Source: Archangium lipolyticum
GTDB taxonomy: Bacteria > Myxococcota > Myxococcia > Myxococcales > Myxococcaceae
DNA: 64,000 nt
Assembly (NCBI RefSeq): GCF_024623785.1
Contig: NZ_JANKBZ010000005.1
Coordinates: 310,001 to 374,000 of the forward strand
Direction: 5' to 3'
Under the pieces are notes generated by a model. That model saw only the letters and a program-made list of their open reading frames with translations. It did no database searches and was not told where the DNA came from. The translations under genes were made by a program, and so were the position numbers. This document shows positions 17,842-32,780 of the stretch, piece by piece (the stretch's first letter is position 1; each line of letters begins with the position of its first letter).

Positions 17842-18050
17842 TTTGAAGGTACCAGGGGGTAGTGAGGCCAGCTCTGGGAGAGCCTCGGTAAACGAGGATA
17901 CGCGGTTTCGATTCCTTGGTGCACCAGAGAGCTGGGGAGGGGGCGGGCGTCGGGAGCCCATGGCCGCTCCCCATCCGAGGAGAATCCGTCTCCGCCCCCT
18001 TCAGGTTGGGAGAGAGATGGAGGATGCCCCTGGTGGTACAGTGTCACCGC

Positions 18051-19892
18051 ATGAGCAAGGCGCAGTTGAACCGGCTGATCCTCAAGGTCCTCCTGGAGCA
18101 GCAGCTGGCAGTGATGCTCGGTGTGGTGCCTATCGTCTACATGGTCGTACTGATCATGGGGCTGGAGGGTGACCTCGCCTGGAAGATCGCGCTGATCAAC
18201 GTCAGCTGGATCCTCCCCGTATTCGGTCTGGCCATTCCCCTGTGGCTGACGGTGCGCGTGACGAAGAACGCCCTGGCGGAGAAGCCGGACGATGTCCCGG
18301 GGGCGCGGTTGCAGCGCATCCTCGAGGCGCCGAGGCGGATAGAGCTGGGACTGTATGCCTGCTACGGCGCGTCGGGCCTCAGCTTCAGCATCTGGCCGCC
18401 CTTCGTCTATGGCATCAGCAGTGTGTGGGCCGTTCCCCAGGTGGTGCTCGCCTTCGAGCTGCTGCTGGGCATCGTCTTCATCTGGCAGTCGCTGCGCATC
18501 GAGAAGGTGCTACGCCCCTACGCGCTCGAGGAGTTCCACCGGCACCCGCAGGCGGAGCTGAGGGGCAGCGGGTTCATCTGGCCCCGGCAGCGCTGGTACC
18601 TGCCCTACTGCTTCGCGCTGTACGTGGTGAGCACCCTGACGGTGTCGGGGATGATCATCGCCAAGAAGGCGCAGACCGGCTTCAACGCGCTGTTCGCGGA
18701 GCTGCGGGAGCTGCTGCCTCCCACGGTGATGACGCTGCTGCAGGAGCGCGTCCAGGACATCATGGGCTCCATGGTGCTGCCGGTGGTCCTGGTGGGCGGC
18801 TTCCTGGTGCTCGTGGCGTCCATGGCGGCCTTCGAGCTGGCCCGCCAGCAACACGCGGGGACGGACGCCGTCGAGCGCTCCATCGTGTCGCTCGTGGCGG
18901 GCAACCCGGCCCTTCCCAGGTGGGTGTCCACCGACGAGGTGGGTGATCTGTCGCGCGCCACCGCCACCGCCTTCGAGCAGCTGCGCGACTTCTCGTTCTC
19001 CCTGGGTGAGTCGGCGCAGTTGCTGGGCGAGTCCGCCGAGGAGCTGGGTGTTTCGCACAAGCGGCAGACGGAGGCGCTCTCCACCCACGCCGCGGCCCTC
19101 CAGGAGACGCAGGTCACCGCGCAGGAGATCAAGCAGACGTCGCTGCTGGCCGCGCAGAAGGCCGAGGGCGTGCTGAAGCAGGCCGAGCGCGCGGATCAGA
19201 TCGGCCGCCTGGGCGAGGGCGCCATCGAGCAGAGCCTCCAGGGGCTGACGGACATCTACCAGCAGGTGCAGCAGATGGCCACGAGCATCCGCTCCCTGGA
19301 CGAGCGCACCCGGCAGATCGCCGACATCACCCAGACGGTGAAGGCGCTGGCGGACCGCTCCAACATGCTGGCGCTCAACGCCGCCATCGAGGCGGTGCGC
19401 TCGGGCGAGCACGGCAAGGGCTTCGCCGTGGTGGCGCGGGAGATCCGCAACCTGGCCAACCAGTCCATCAAGGCCACCGACAAGGTGCACGACGTGCTGG
19501 AGGAGCTGAGCAACGCCATCAGCAGCACGGCGGCCATGTCCGAGCAGGGCTCGGACAAGGTGCACAGCAGCCTCGCCCAGGTGCAGGGCTTCGGGGACAA
19601 CATCCGGCAGCTCACCAACATCGTGCGCGACAACGTGAGCTCCGTGCGGCAGATCTCCGCGGCCGTCACCCAGCAGAATCAGGGCATCGGGCAGATCTTC
19701 CAGGCGATGAGCGACCTGCAGAAGATCATGGACCAGACGATGGCCAGCCTTCAGACGAGCGACGAGGCCGCCACCCAGATGCGAAGCGTGGTGTCGCGTG
19801 TGACGGGCTTCGTCGAGAAGTACGGCTGGCAGAACCGGTCGGAGCCGGCGGAGGGCCAGGGCGGCCCCGGGAAGAAGACGGCCAACGTCTGA
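18051..19892 (+). CDS. methyl-accepting chemotaxis protein, no periplasmic sensor domain
   Basis: A 613-residue membrane chemoreceptor. The N-terminal half has about six hydrophobic segments with short loops instead of a periplasmic ligand-binding domain, ending at about residue 270. The second half is a long coiled-coil signalling domain. Its hairpin tip (NMLALNAAIEAVRSGEHGKGFAVVA) is the CheA/CheW contact region and is well conserved. Glu/Gln-rich flanks could be methylation sites. An in-frame ATG at 18024 with GGGAGAG upstream would add nine residues and may be the true start. The gene ends four bases from the convergent PPTase gene. Confidence 0.92.
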   Translation: MSKAQLNRLILKVLLEQQLAVMLGVVPIVYMVVLIMGLEGDLAWKIALINVSWILPVFGLAIPLWLTVRVTKNALAEKPDDVPGARLQRILEAPRRIELGLYACYGASGLSFSIWPPFVYGISSVWAVPQVVLAFELLLGIVFIWQSLRIEKVLRPYALEEFHRHPQAELRGSGFIWPRQRWYLPYCFALYVVSTLTVSGMIIAKKAQTGFNALFAELRELLPPTVMTLLQERVQDIMGSMVLPVVLVGGFLVLVASMAAFELARQQHAGTDAVERSIVSLVAGNPALPRWVSTDEVGDLSRATATAFEQLRDFSFSLGESAQLLGESAEELGVSHKRQTEALSTHAAALQETQVTAQEIKQTSLLAAQKAEGVLKQAERADQIGRLGEGAIEQSLQGLTDIYQQVQQMATSIRSLDERTRQIADITQTVKALADRSNMLALNAAIEAVRSGEHGKGFAVVAREIRNLANQSIKATDKVHDVLEELSNAISSTAAMSEQGSDKVHSSLAQVQGFGDNIRQLTNIVRDNVSSVRQISAAVTQQNQGIGQIFQAMSDLQKIMDQTMASLQTSDEAATQMRSVVSRVTGFVEKYGWQNRSEPAEGQGGPGKKTANV

Positions 19893-19896
19893 GCCC

Positions 19897-20628
19897 TCAG
19901 GCCGGGGCCGCCAGCGCGAGCACCCGGCCGTGCTCCCCCGCCAGCAGGAGTCCGGTCAGCACAGCCGGGGGCACGCCCAGCTCCGGCGGGAGCCCCTCCG
20001 CCTCGAGGGTCAGCCGCAACGACAGGGCTTCTCCGCTCGCGGAGAGCAGCACCGGCCGCACCGCCACGCGTTGCAGGGGCGCGCGCAGCCCCACGCCCCA
20101 GACCTTCAGCACCGCTTCCTTCATGGCCCAGGCGGCGGTGACCGGCTCCACCCGGCCCGCGCAGGGAGCGGCATAACCCTCGTGCTCGCCCGGAGCGAAG
20201 GCCTCCTCCAGGAAGGCCCCGCCCGCCTCCACCCGCTGCTCCAGGTCCACGCCCAGCGCCCCCCCTCGCGCGACCGCCGCCACCGCCAGCCCCTCCGAGT
20301 GGGAGATGGACAGGGCGACGTCCGGCGCGGAGGGGAAGAAGGGCCGCCCTTCGTCCTGTCCTCCGGGACGGGCGAGGACCTCCGCGTGTGCTCCCGGAGC
20401 GAGGAGCGCCAGGGCGCGATGGGCCGCCACCCGGCCCGCGATGAGCTCGTGGCGCCGCTTGTCGAGCCTGCACCGGGCCAGGGCTTCCCGCTCGGCGGGC
20501 CAGAGCGAGGCGGCGTCCTCCCGCCCCACCTCGCACCAGCCGAGCACCACCTCCCGGCCCGTGGGCAGCGTGAGCCGGGAGGGTCTCGGCCCGGAGCCGC
20601 TCACCGCGGACGCAACCGCCGCAGCCAC
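19897..20628 (-). CDS. Sfp-type 4'-phosphopantetheinyl transferase
   Basis: A 243-residue PPTase that loads the CoA-derived arm onto carrier domains. Family motifs are present: GRVAAHRAL (65-73), SISHSEG (107-113), the Mg-binding GVDLE (D128, E130) and WAMKEAVLK (167-175; K170, E171, K175). Its start overlaps the 3' end of the large KS-KR-DH gene by 28 bases, so it is the last gene of the synthase operon and very likely serves that synthase. This matters because the two canonical ACPs of the operon lack the usual serine. Confidence 0.95.
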   Translation of the reverse strand: MAAAVASAVSGSGPRPSRLTLPTGREVVLGWCEVGREDAASLWPAEREALARCRLDKRRHELIAGRVAAHRALALLAPGAHAEVLARPGGQDEGRPFFPSAPDVALSISHSEGLAVAAVARGGALGVDLEQRVEAGGAFLEEAFAPGEHEGYAAPCAGRVEPVTAAWAMKEAVLKVWGVGLRAPLQRVAVRPVLLSASGEALSLRLTLEAEGLPPELGVPPAVLTGLLLAGEHGRVLALAAPA

Positions 20629-23600
20629 AGCGCCTTCACTCCCAGGAGCAGGGCTCCGTCCTCGCCCTGCACCTCGATGTCGTAGGTGACCTCGTCGCCG
20701 TCCACCTGCAGCAGCTTCGCCTTCACGTACGCGGACTCACCGGTGCGACGCAGCCGGCCGCGGATCATCTGCTCCACGCCCATGGGGATGGACACCAGGT
20801 CGTGGTGGTAGCCGTCCCAGTTGGCGGCCACCTGGAAGGCGGCATCCAGCAGGAGCGGGTCGTATTGGAAATGCGGCCGGGCCACGTGGGCGAAGATCTC
20901 CCGCTGCCGGGGGGCGCGGATGATGCCCTCCACCTCGCTCTTGCCCACGTAGACCCACTCGGCGCGGCAGAAGAGCGGGCCCAGGTACACGGGCTCCTTG
21001 GCCAGGTGGAAGATGGAGCGCGCCCGCGCTCCTGGGAGCGCGTCCGGCAGCTTTCCGGTGCCGGGCTCCAGGCGTGGCGCCGGTCCGAGCACGAAGCGTC
21101 CCCGGAAGTGGATGCGGCGCTGCGTCAGGTCGGTGCGGCCGCCCAGCGCCAGCTCGCTGCTGGTCTCGACGTGCACCGTCACCTCCTCGCCCCGCTGCTC
21201 CAGCACCTCCACGGTGAGCGTGACGTGGACGGGCTTGCCCTTGGACTGCTCCCCCGTCAGCGGCGCCTTGAAGAACTTGAGCGGGGTGTCGATGCGCAGC
21301 TCCTCCCCGCGCAGCACCGCCAGGTCCGGACGGAAGAGGGCCGCGCCCTCGCTCAGCATCTCGAAGCCGAAGGTGCCCGGCATGATGGGCACCGAGTGCA
21401 GCTGGTGCTGGAGCAGGAAGGGGTCGTTGGTGAGGTCGAACGTCCGCGTCGCCACCAGCCGCTCCGGGGTGTGCTCCTCCACGCACTCGAGCATCGGGAA
21501 GTCCGAGGGCACGAGCAGGAAGCCCCTGTCGTCGTACACCTTCCGGGGAACGGGGCCCTCGGCGGAGGCGCCCAGGAAGGGCCACTCGCGGAAGAGCCGC
21601 TCCTCGAAGATGGCCACCTCGCGCTCGGAGCGTCCCAGCATCAGCTCGTTGATGAACCAGTAGGCGCCCTCGGCCGGGGTGATGAAGGAGACGCCGGTGC
21701 CCTGCACCACCTCGCGGTTGCGCACCGCCGCCCCCGAGCCCTCCCACGCCGTCCAGTCGATGGTGACGCAGCGCATGTGCGAGCGCGCCCGGTGCGCGTA
21801 CGCCATGGTGACCTTGCTCATCAGGTCGTTCGCGGCGCTGTAGTCCGTCTGGCCCTTGTTGCCGAAGCGGCCCGCGCCCGAGCCGAAGCACATCATCAGC
21901 TTCAGGTCGTCCCGCCGCGTGGCCTCCAACAGGTGCACCAGGCCCATCACCTTCACGTCCACCGTGGCCGCCACCATCCCCGGCGTCTTGTCCGGCAGGC
22001 TCTTGGAGGCTTCGATCATCGCGCCGTGCACCAGCCCGTCGATGTGGCCGTGGTACTCGCGCACCCGGTCCACCATGGCCCGTACGTCCGCGGCGTTGCG
22101 GATGTCACACGTCTCGTACTCGATGGGCAGGCCCTGCGCGTAGACCTCCTGGAGGTTGCGCCACAGCTCACGCGCCCGGATGATGGTGTCGAAGGACTCG
22201 GCGAACTTCACCGGCGTGAGGGTGGGGTCCTCCTTCTTGCGCCGGACCATCTCCTCCTTGCGGAAGGCCTCGAACGCCTCGTCGCTGAGCGCCAGGTAGG
22301 GCTCGGCGCCGATGGGCGCTGGCGTGCGCCCGGTGAGGATGACCTTGGGGCCCAGCCGAGCCACCGCCTTGGCCACCTCGAAGACGGCGCCGCGCCCGCC
22401 TCCGGAGAAGAGCAGCACCCAGCTCGGGTCCACCTTGCGCAGCACCTGGCTGCCTTCCGCGAAGTCCGCCCGGCGCATGCCCACCACGAAGCGGCGCCCG
22501 GCCAGGTAGCCGATCTCCGTCCGGTCGCTGCCTTCCTCCAGCTCGCGCGTGACGGTCTCCGCCAGCACCCAGTGCGAGGTGCTCGGCTCGAAGTCGACGA
22601 TCTTGATGACCGCGCCCGGCAGCTCCTGCTTCAGCGCCTTGAGGAAGCCGGCGGTGGAGCCACCCAGCACGTTGCCGCCATCGCCCAGGAAGCCGAAGTC
22701 CCCTCCCATGGAGGTGACGGCCACGTAGCAGGCGGTGCGCTTCGGGTCACCCAGGCGCTCGTACAGGGCGCGCCCCGTGCCATGCCAGCGCGCGGTGGTC
22801 TCCGCCGTGCGGCGCGCGAAGCGGGCGCTGCCGAGCGTGAGGAAGTACTCGGCCGGACCGAAGCCCGCCAGGTCGATGACGCCGTCCGCCCCGCCGAGGT
22901 CCTCGCTGGCCTGGCGCACCCGGCGCTCCACTTCGAGCGGGTCGGTGATGCCCGCCAGGGGCACCGTGAGGACGCGGGCGCCCCGGCCCGTCAGCACGCG
23001 GGTGAAGGAGGCCACCATGCCCGGGTCATCTCCGAGCAGCAGGAGCTTCTTGCCCGCCACCGGGTAGCGCCTCTCCGAGGAGAGCGACATGGGCGTCAGG
23101 TCCGCCCTCCAGCGCTGGGCGAAGAGCCCGCGGCTGGGAATGGGCTGGCCCATCACGTTGGGCTGTGGCCCCGGCGTCTTGGGTATCCGGTGGGCGTTGT
23201 CGTGCTCCTCGAGGACGACGTGGTAGTTCGAGCCGCCCAGGGCGAAGGTGCTCACCCCGGCGACCCTCCGCCCCTCGCGCGGCGTGGGCCAGGGCCGGCC
23301 CTCCAGCGACAGGGAGATGGGCAGCTTGTCGAAATGGATCTCCGACTTGGGGAACTCACCGCCATTCATGGGCGGCAGGAATGCCTGGTTCACCGCGAAG
23401 GCCGCCTTGATGAGGCCCAGCATGCCGGAGGCCGACGAGGTGTGGCCGATCTGCGACTTGAGGGTGCCCATGGGCACCGGGGTGTCGCGGCCGCGAGCCT
23501 GGAAGACCTCGCCATAGGCGGTGGCCTCGGAGAGATCTCCAGCCCGGGTGCCGGTGCCGTGCGCCTCCAGCAGGCCCACCTGGTTGGGGTGTGCCTTGGC

Positions 23601-25964
23601 GTCCTCCAGCGCGCGCTCCACGGCCCGCGCCTGGCCCTTGGGGTTGGGCGCCAGCAGGGTGGTGCCCCGGCCATCGCTCGAGAAGCCGATGCCGGAGATG
23701 ACGGCGAGGATGTTGTCCTTCGTCGCCTCCGCGTCCTCCAAGCGCTTGATGACGATGGCGCCCGCGCCCTCGGCCGGGACGAAGCCGTCCGCCCGGTCGT
23801 CGAAGGGGAAGGTGCCGCGAGGGGAGAGGAAGCCGAGCACGGCCAGGGGCGCCACGTACTCCGGCGCCAGGTTGAAGGCCACGCCGCCGGCCACCACCGC
23901 GTCGGCCTCCCGGTTGGCCAGCGACAGCAGGGCGATGTGCACCGCCGCCAGCGAGCTGGAGCAGGCCGCGTCCACCGCCAGCACGCCTCCGGTGAAGTCG
24001 TGGATGGAGGCGAGCCGCGTCGCGCACGTCATGCCCGAGTAGTACCAGAGCGTGTTCTCATCCAGCGGGGGCACCGCGGACAGCAGGCTCTGGCGCAGCG
24101 TCTCCAGCAGCGGCAGCAGCTTGCGGGCCGACATGCCCTGCGCCCGGAGCGCCTCCTCGGCCAGCGTCAGGTAGCGCTCGCTCACGAAGCGCTGCTCGGT
24201 CTGGAACTCCTTGGCGCGGGCGGGCAGCTGGCCCACCACCACCTGGACGCGCCGCCCGTTCCACTGGCCGGGCTGGTACCCCGCCTGCTCCAGCGCCTCC
24301 TCCGCCGCCTTGGTGAAGAGGACGACGGCCGGATCCAACGCCGCGGCCTGCGGAGGCGGCAGCTTGAGCCAGCGCGGGTCGGGCGCGGGCAGGTCCACCA
24401 CGCCCGCCAGCCGGGGGATGATCTCCCCGGGGCCCATGAGCCCGTTGAGGATGCGGTGGACGTTGAAGCGCGAGGGCGGCAGGTCGCCGATGGCGTCCGC
24501 CTTGGTGATGATGTTGCTCCAGAGGGACTTGGCGTCCGAGGCCCCTGGCGCGACGGCGCCCATGCCGACGATGGCGAACTTCTGCGAGGGCGCGCGCACC
24601 GGGCGCACCGTGGGCGTGGCCTCGCGGCTCGGCGCCGAGCCGAGCAGCGCGTGGTAGGCGAGTCCCGCCCAGCCCAGCGAGCTGACGCCCACGTAGCTGC
24701 GGGGCGGCAGCTTCATGGGGCGGGCGGGGCACTCCAGCGTGCTCTGCGTCTCGTAGCGCGGCGTGGTGAGGCCGGAGATGGGGGGCCGCATGCCGCCATG
24801 GAGCGCCAGCGCCGCGCGCATCACCGAGACGAGCCCGCTGGCCGCCTGCTGGAAGCCCACCTGGGGCGCGGCGGAGGAGAACGTCAGCAGCTCGGAGCGC
24901 GTGGCGCCGAGCGCGGACCTCAGGCCGAGCATCTCCTGGTCCTCCAGGCTGGGAATGCCGCACGCCTGCATCTCCACGTGCCGCACCAGCTCCGGGTCCA
25001 CCCCCGTCATGTCCAGGCAGGTGCGCGCGGCGCGGTCCACCAGGCGGGACATGCGCGAGAGGCCCTGCTTGAGGTTCATCTCCGAGGTGACGCCATGCAG
25101 GACGGCGTAGATGCGCTGCCCATCCGCCAGCGCGTCGTCCAGCCGGCACAGCACGAGTGCCACGGCGCCCTCGCCGGGCAGCGTGCCCGAGGAGCGGGCA
25201 TCGAGCGCGAGCAGTTCCTCCGCCGCGAGCCAGCCGCGCGCGGCCAGCAGACCGAAGGACGAGGGGCTGAGCAGCGGCGCCACCGCGCCCACCACCGCCA
25301 CGTCACAGTGCCCGTGCTGCAGCGACTGCGAGGCGAACTTCAGCGCCGCCAGGGATGAGGCCGTCCCCGCGTCGATCGCCAGGTGCCCGCCCCGCGTGTC
25401 CAGCATGCTGGAGAGCCGGCCGGCGACGATGGTGGCCGTGGTGGGAATGGACTCCACGGTGATGGGCGGGGTGTGCTCCGACACGTGCCGGTCCACGGCC
25501 TCCAGCAGCTTGTCTCCCTCGGCGTGCTCCTGAAGCATGGCCGCCAGGTGCTCGCGCATCTCCGGCGTGCGCAGGCGCAGCGTCTGGTCGATCTTCCCGT
25601 CCACGCCCAGGCCCGTGGCCCCGAGGTAGATGGCGCACCGGGCGCCCGGGCTCTTCTCGGGGCCGTAGCCCGCGTCCTCCGTCGCCTGGAGGAGCGCCAG
25701 GTGCAGCAGCCGATCCATGCGGTGCATCTTCTCCACCTGGTTCGGCGGCAGGCGGAAGCGCTTCCAGTCCCGGCCCTCCTCCTCGACGAAGCCGCCCATC
25801 AGGGCGTGGTGGAGGCCCAGCCCGGTCGCCCACTCCTCCGGGGCCGGTTTCAGGGCGCGCATCCCCTCCAGGCCCAGGTTCATGAAACGCGACGGGGAGT
25901 CGGCACCGGGCAGGTTGCAACCGAGCCCGACGATGGCGAGAGGGATGTTCGTGGGGGAAGTCAT
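20601..25964 (-). CDS. iterative PKS subunit: inactive KS - KS - KR - DH
   Basis: A 1787-residue PUFA/HglE-like synthase subunit. KS1 (about 7-445) has DAGTASSL where DxACSSSL is expected, so the active cysteine is Thr201; its histidine motifs are also lost (MQACG near 332, PQVGF near 367), making it a chain-length-factor-like pseudo-KS. KS2 (about 462-920) is intact: C668, H802 in EAHGTGT, H841. A two-part KR follows (structural half about 970-1170; catalytic half from SGGGRGAVFEVA at 1187, Tyr1375 in YSAAN). The DH-like hot-dog region (about 1505-1785) has H1520 and D1707/Q1711 in LDAAFQ. The start was set at ATG 25964 because it overlaps the upstream stop (ATGA); the open frame continues 93 codons further without homology. 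Confidence 0.93.
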   Translation of the reverse strand: MTSPTNIPLAIVGLGCNLPGADSPSRFMNLGLEGMRALKPAPEEWATGLGLHHALMGGFVEEEGRDWKRFRLPPNQVEKMHRMDRLLHLALLQATEDAGYGPEKSPGARCAIYLGATGLGVDGKIDQTLRLRTPEMREHLAAMLQEHAEGDKLLEAVDRHVSEHTPPITVESIPTTATIVAGRLSSMLDTRGGHLAIDAGTASSLAALKFASQSLQHGHCDVAVVGAVAPLLSPSSFGLLAARGWLAAEELLALDARSSGTLPGEGAVALVLCRLDDALADGQRIYAVLHGVTSEMNLKQGLSRMSRLVDRAARTCLDMTGVDPELVRHVEMQACGIPSLEDQEMLGLRSALGATRSELLTFSSAAPQVGFQQAASGLVSVMRAALALHGGMRPPISGLTTPRYETQSTLECPARPMKLPPRSYVGVSSLGWAGLAYHALLGSAPSREATPTVRPVRAPSQKFAIVGMGAVAPGASDAKSLWSNIITKADAIGDLPPSRFNVHRILNGLMGPGEIIPRLAGVVDLPAPDPRWLKLPPPQAAALDPAVVLFTKAAEEALEQAGYQPGQWNGRRVQVVVGQLPARAKEFQTEQRFVSERYLTLAEEALRAQGMSARKLLPLLETLRQSLLSAVPPLDENTLWYYSGMTCATRLASIHDFTGGVLAVDAACSSSLAAVHIALLSLANREADAVVAGGVAFNLAPEYVAPLAVLGFLSPRGTFPFDDRADGFVPAEGAGAIVIKRLEDAEATKDNILAVISGIGFSSDGRGTTLLAPNPKGQARAVERALEDAKAHPNQVGLLEAHGTGTRAGDLSEATAYGEVFQARGRDTPVPMGTLKSQIGHTSSASGMLGLIKAAFAVNQAFLPPMNGGEFPKSEIHFDKLPISLSLEGRPWPTPREGRRVAGVSTFALGGSNYHVVLEEHDNAHRIPKTPGPQPNVMGQPIPSRGLFAQRWRADLTPMSLSSERRYPVAGKKLLLLGDDPGMVASFTRVLTGRGARVLTVPLAGITDPLEVERRVRQASEDLGGADGVIDLAGFGPAEYFLTLGSARFARRTAETTARWHGTGRALYERLGDPKRTACYVAVTSMGGDFGFLGDGGNVLGGSTAGFLKALKQELPGAVIKIVDFEPSTSHWVLAETVTRELEEGSDRTEIGYLAGRRFVVGMRRADFAEGSQVLRKVDPSWVLLFSGGGRGAVFEVAKAVARLGPKVILTGRTPAPIGAEPYLALSDEAFEAFRKEEMVRRKKEDPTLTPVKFAESFDTIIRARELWRNLQEVYAQGLPIEYETCDIRNAADVRAMVDRVREYHGHIDGLVHGAMIEASKSLPDKTPGMVAATVDVKVMGLVHLLEATRRDDLKLMMCFGSGAGRFGNKGQTDYSAANDLMSKVTMAYAHRARSHMRCVTIDWTAWEGSGAAVRNREVVQGTGVSFITPAEGAYWFINELMLGRSEREVAIFEERLFREWPFLGASAEGPVPRKVYDDRGFLLVPSDFPMLECVEEHTPERLVATRTFDLTNDPFLLQHQLHSVPIMPGTFGFEMLSEGAALFRPDLAVLRGEELRIDTPLKFFKAPLTGEQSKGKPVHVTLTVEVLEQRGEEVTVHVETSSELALGGRTDLTQRRIHFRGRFVLGPAPRLEPGTGKLPDALPGARARSIFHLAKEPVYLGPLFCRAEWVYVGKSEVEGIIRAPRQREIFAHVARPHFQYDPLLLDAAFQVAANWDGYHHDLVSIPMGVEQMIRGRLRRTGESAYVKAKLLQVDGDEVTYDIEVQGEDGALLLGVKALWLRRLRPR

Positions 25965-26911
25965 CGCGGAGTGAGGCTCTTGACGAACGACTGCCAGGCA
26001 AGACGGGGCGGAGGGGTGGGATCCTCGGTGGGCAGCGAGGCCATGCCGACTCCGCGCAGCTCCAGGACGGGAATCCCATCCTGTCCGAGCACGTGCGCGT
26101 CGAAGGTGGCCAGCCCGACGCTGGCACCGCACAGCCGGGCCTCGCCCAGCAGCCGCTCGTCGCGCCGGGGCATGCGGTACCAGACGAGCTCGGAGATGGT
26201 CATCTCGCGCGAGCCCTCGCCCGAGAAGGCGTACCACAGCCACTTCACCAGGTGCAGCGCGCCCTCGAGCGCGGCGGGGGCCACCTGGATGCGGCTGGCG
26301 GGCAGCAGCCGGGTGAGCTGGCGCGGCTGGGTGATGCCGCCCTGGATGCGGCCCAGCTCGTTCATCCGGGCCCAGGAGACGACCTGGAGCGACTCGGGCA
26401 CGCGCTCGGCATGGCCTCCCATGGACGCGTACAGCTGCTTGCCGTTCTGCAGGTTCTCCGAGCGCGGGGCCAGCATCTGCTGCTGCTGGGGCCAGGGCGC
26501 CGGCTTGTAGATGTGCGCGAACTGAAGGGTGGCGCGGCAGACGGGGATGGGCTCCTCGGTGACCTCCTCGGTGCCCGGGAGGGAGCCGGCGACCACTGGC
26601 TCCAGGGAGAGGAAGATCGTCACCTCGCCATCCGCCTCGCGGCGGGCGCGCCCCACCAGCTTCGCGTCGGCGGAGGTGCCGGAGGCGCGCAGGAACCAGC
26701 GCACGTCCCGCATCCCCACCAGGACGCGGTCCGGGTACACCAGCGAGCCGACCTCGCCCAGGAACTCCAGCTCGAGCGAGGCGGACAGCGTGCGCAGCTG
26801 CGCGTCGAGCTCCGCGGGAAGGCGCACGTCGCGCTTGGCGACCGCGCTCTCCCCCCGGAGAACCTCGGAGACATCCTCGAGCAGTGGATATTGCGAGGTG
26901 TCGGGTTGCAC
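25961..26911 (-). CDS. free-standing hot-dog/dehydratase-like protein of the synthase operon
   Basis: A 316-residue protein resembling the tandem hot-dog (PS-DH) fold used by PUFA-type synthases. Its second half has PAALEGALHLVKW (212-224), which lines up with the DH2 motif LDAxxQ, but Asp is Glu216 and Gln is His220. No His is seen at the usual catalytic place near the N-terminus (YPLLEDVSEV). It may therefore be a non-catalytic partner of the DH at the end of the KS-KR-DH protein, as in the paired DH domains of PfaC (inference). It lies three bases after the KS-AT-ACP gene and overlaps the next gene by four bases (ATGA), so all are tightly coupled. Confidence 0.65.
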   Translation of the reverse strand: MQPDTSQYPLLEDVSEVLRGESAVAKRDVRLPAELDAQLRTLSASLELEFLGEVGSLVYPDRVLVGMRDVRWFLRASGTSADAKLVGRARREADGEVTIFLSLEPVVAGSLPGTEEVTEEPIPVCRATLQFAHIYKPAPWPQQQQMLAPRSENLQNGKQLYASMGGHAERVPESLQVVSWARMNELGRIQGGITQPRQLTRLLPASRIQVAPAALEGALHLVKWLWYAFSGEGSREMTISELVWYRMPRRDERLLGEARLCGASVGLATFDAHVLGQDGIPVLELRGVGMASLPTEDPTPPPRLAWQSFVKSLTPR

Positions 26912-26914
26912 GGC

Positions 26915-32371
<5,457 letters not shown>

Positions 32372-32780
32372 GCGGGTTTCTCTCTGTAACCGGGTCGAAC
32401 CCAAAGGGGGACGGACGAGGTATGGGACCTCGTGGGGGATGTCGACTGTATCACGCTGAAATGAGGGGCAGAGTGCTCGGTTGGGGTCCCCCGGGCTTCT
32501 ATTCCAGGAGCGGTGGTCAGGTTCGCTCGGGGAGTAGGTAGGCAGGCTGGAAAGTCTCACTCCTGTTCTCACTCGGGGAGTGAACGGGTCCTCTGGCACC
32601 CACTCGCTGTCAGCCTGTCAGGCCAGGCGGCCGCCTCCGGGACGTGCTGGCACGGGTGGCCCGGCGGGGACGTGGGGAAGTGCCCGACCCTCCTCGGGGC
32701 GCCCCGGGCCGGGGCCGTGGGCGTGCCGGTTGCACAGGCGGCCCGGTGGCCTGACGGAAGGCCGGACACGAGGGGAACGT
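32372..32780. other. 409-bp divergent intergenic region between the synthase operon and gspG
   Basis: This region should hold the promoter of the synthase operon (minus strand) and of gspG (plus strand). I see a 7-bp inverted repeat at 32415-32433 and several GC-rich runs. TGGCAC occurs twice (near 32597 and 32648) but without a properly spaced TTGC, so no sigma-54 promoter is called. No regulator gene or repeat copy lies here. Confidence 0.5.
32415..32433. promoter_or_regulatory. perfect 7-bp inverted repeat upstream of the synthase operon
   Basis: ACGAGGT-ATGGG-ACCTCGT lies 44-62 bases upstream of the ATG of the KS-KS-AT-ACP gene. The size and position would suit an operator or a hairpin in the 5' leader. 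No protein is known to bind it; chance occurrence is possible. Confidence 0.35.

Noticed and set aside
20802-25358. 1518-codon open frame on the plus strand opposite the KS-KR-DH gene
   Set aside because: It is an antisense shadow produced by GC bias: His/Gly/Arg-rich low-complexity translation with no domain, opposite a gene with clear catalytic motifs.
25965-26243. 93-codon upstream extension of the KS-KR-DH frame
   Set aside because: The extension is Arg/Ala/Pro low complexity and overlaps the DH-like gene; the ATG at 25964 overlapping the upstream stop directly precedes the KS fold.
32597-32660. TGGCAC motifs upstream of gspG as sigma-54 promoters
   Set aside because: Neither is followed by TTGC at the correct distance.
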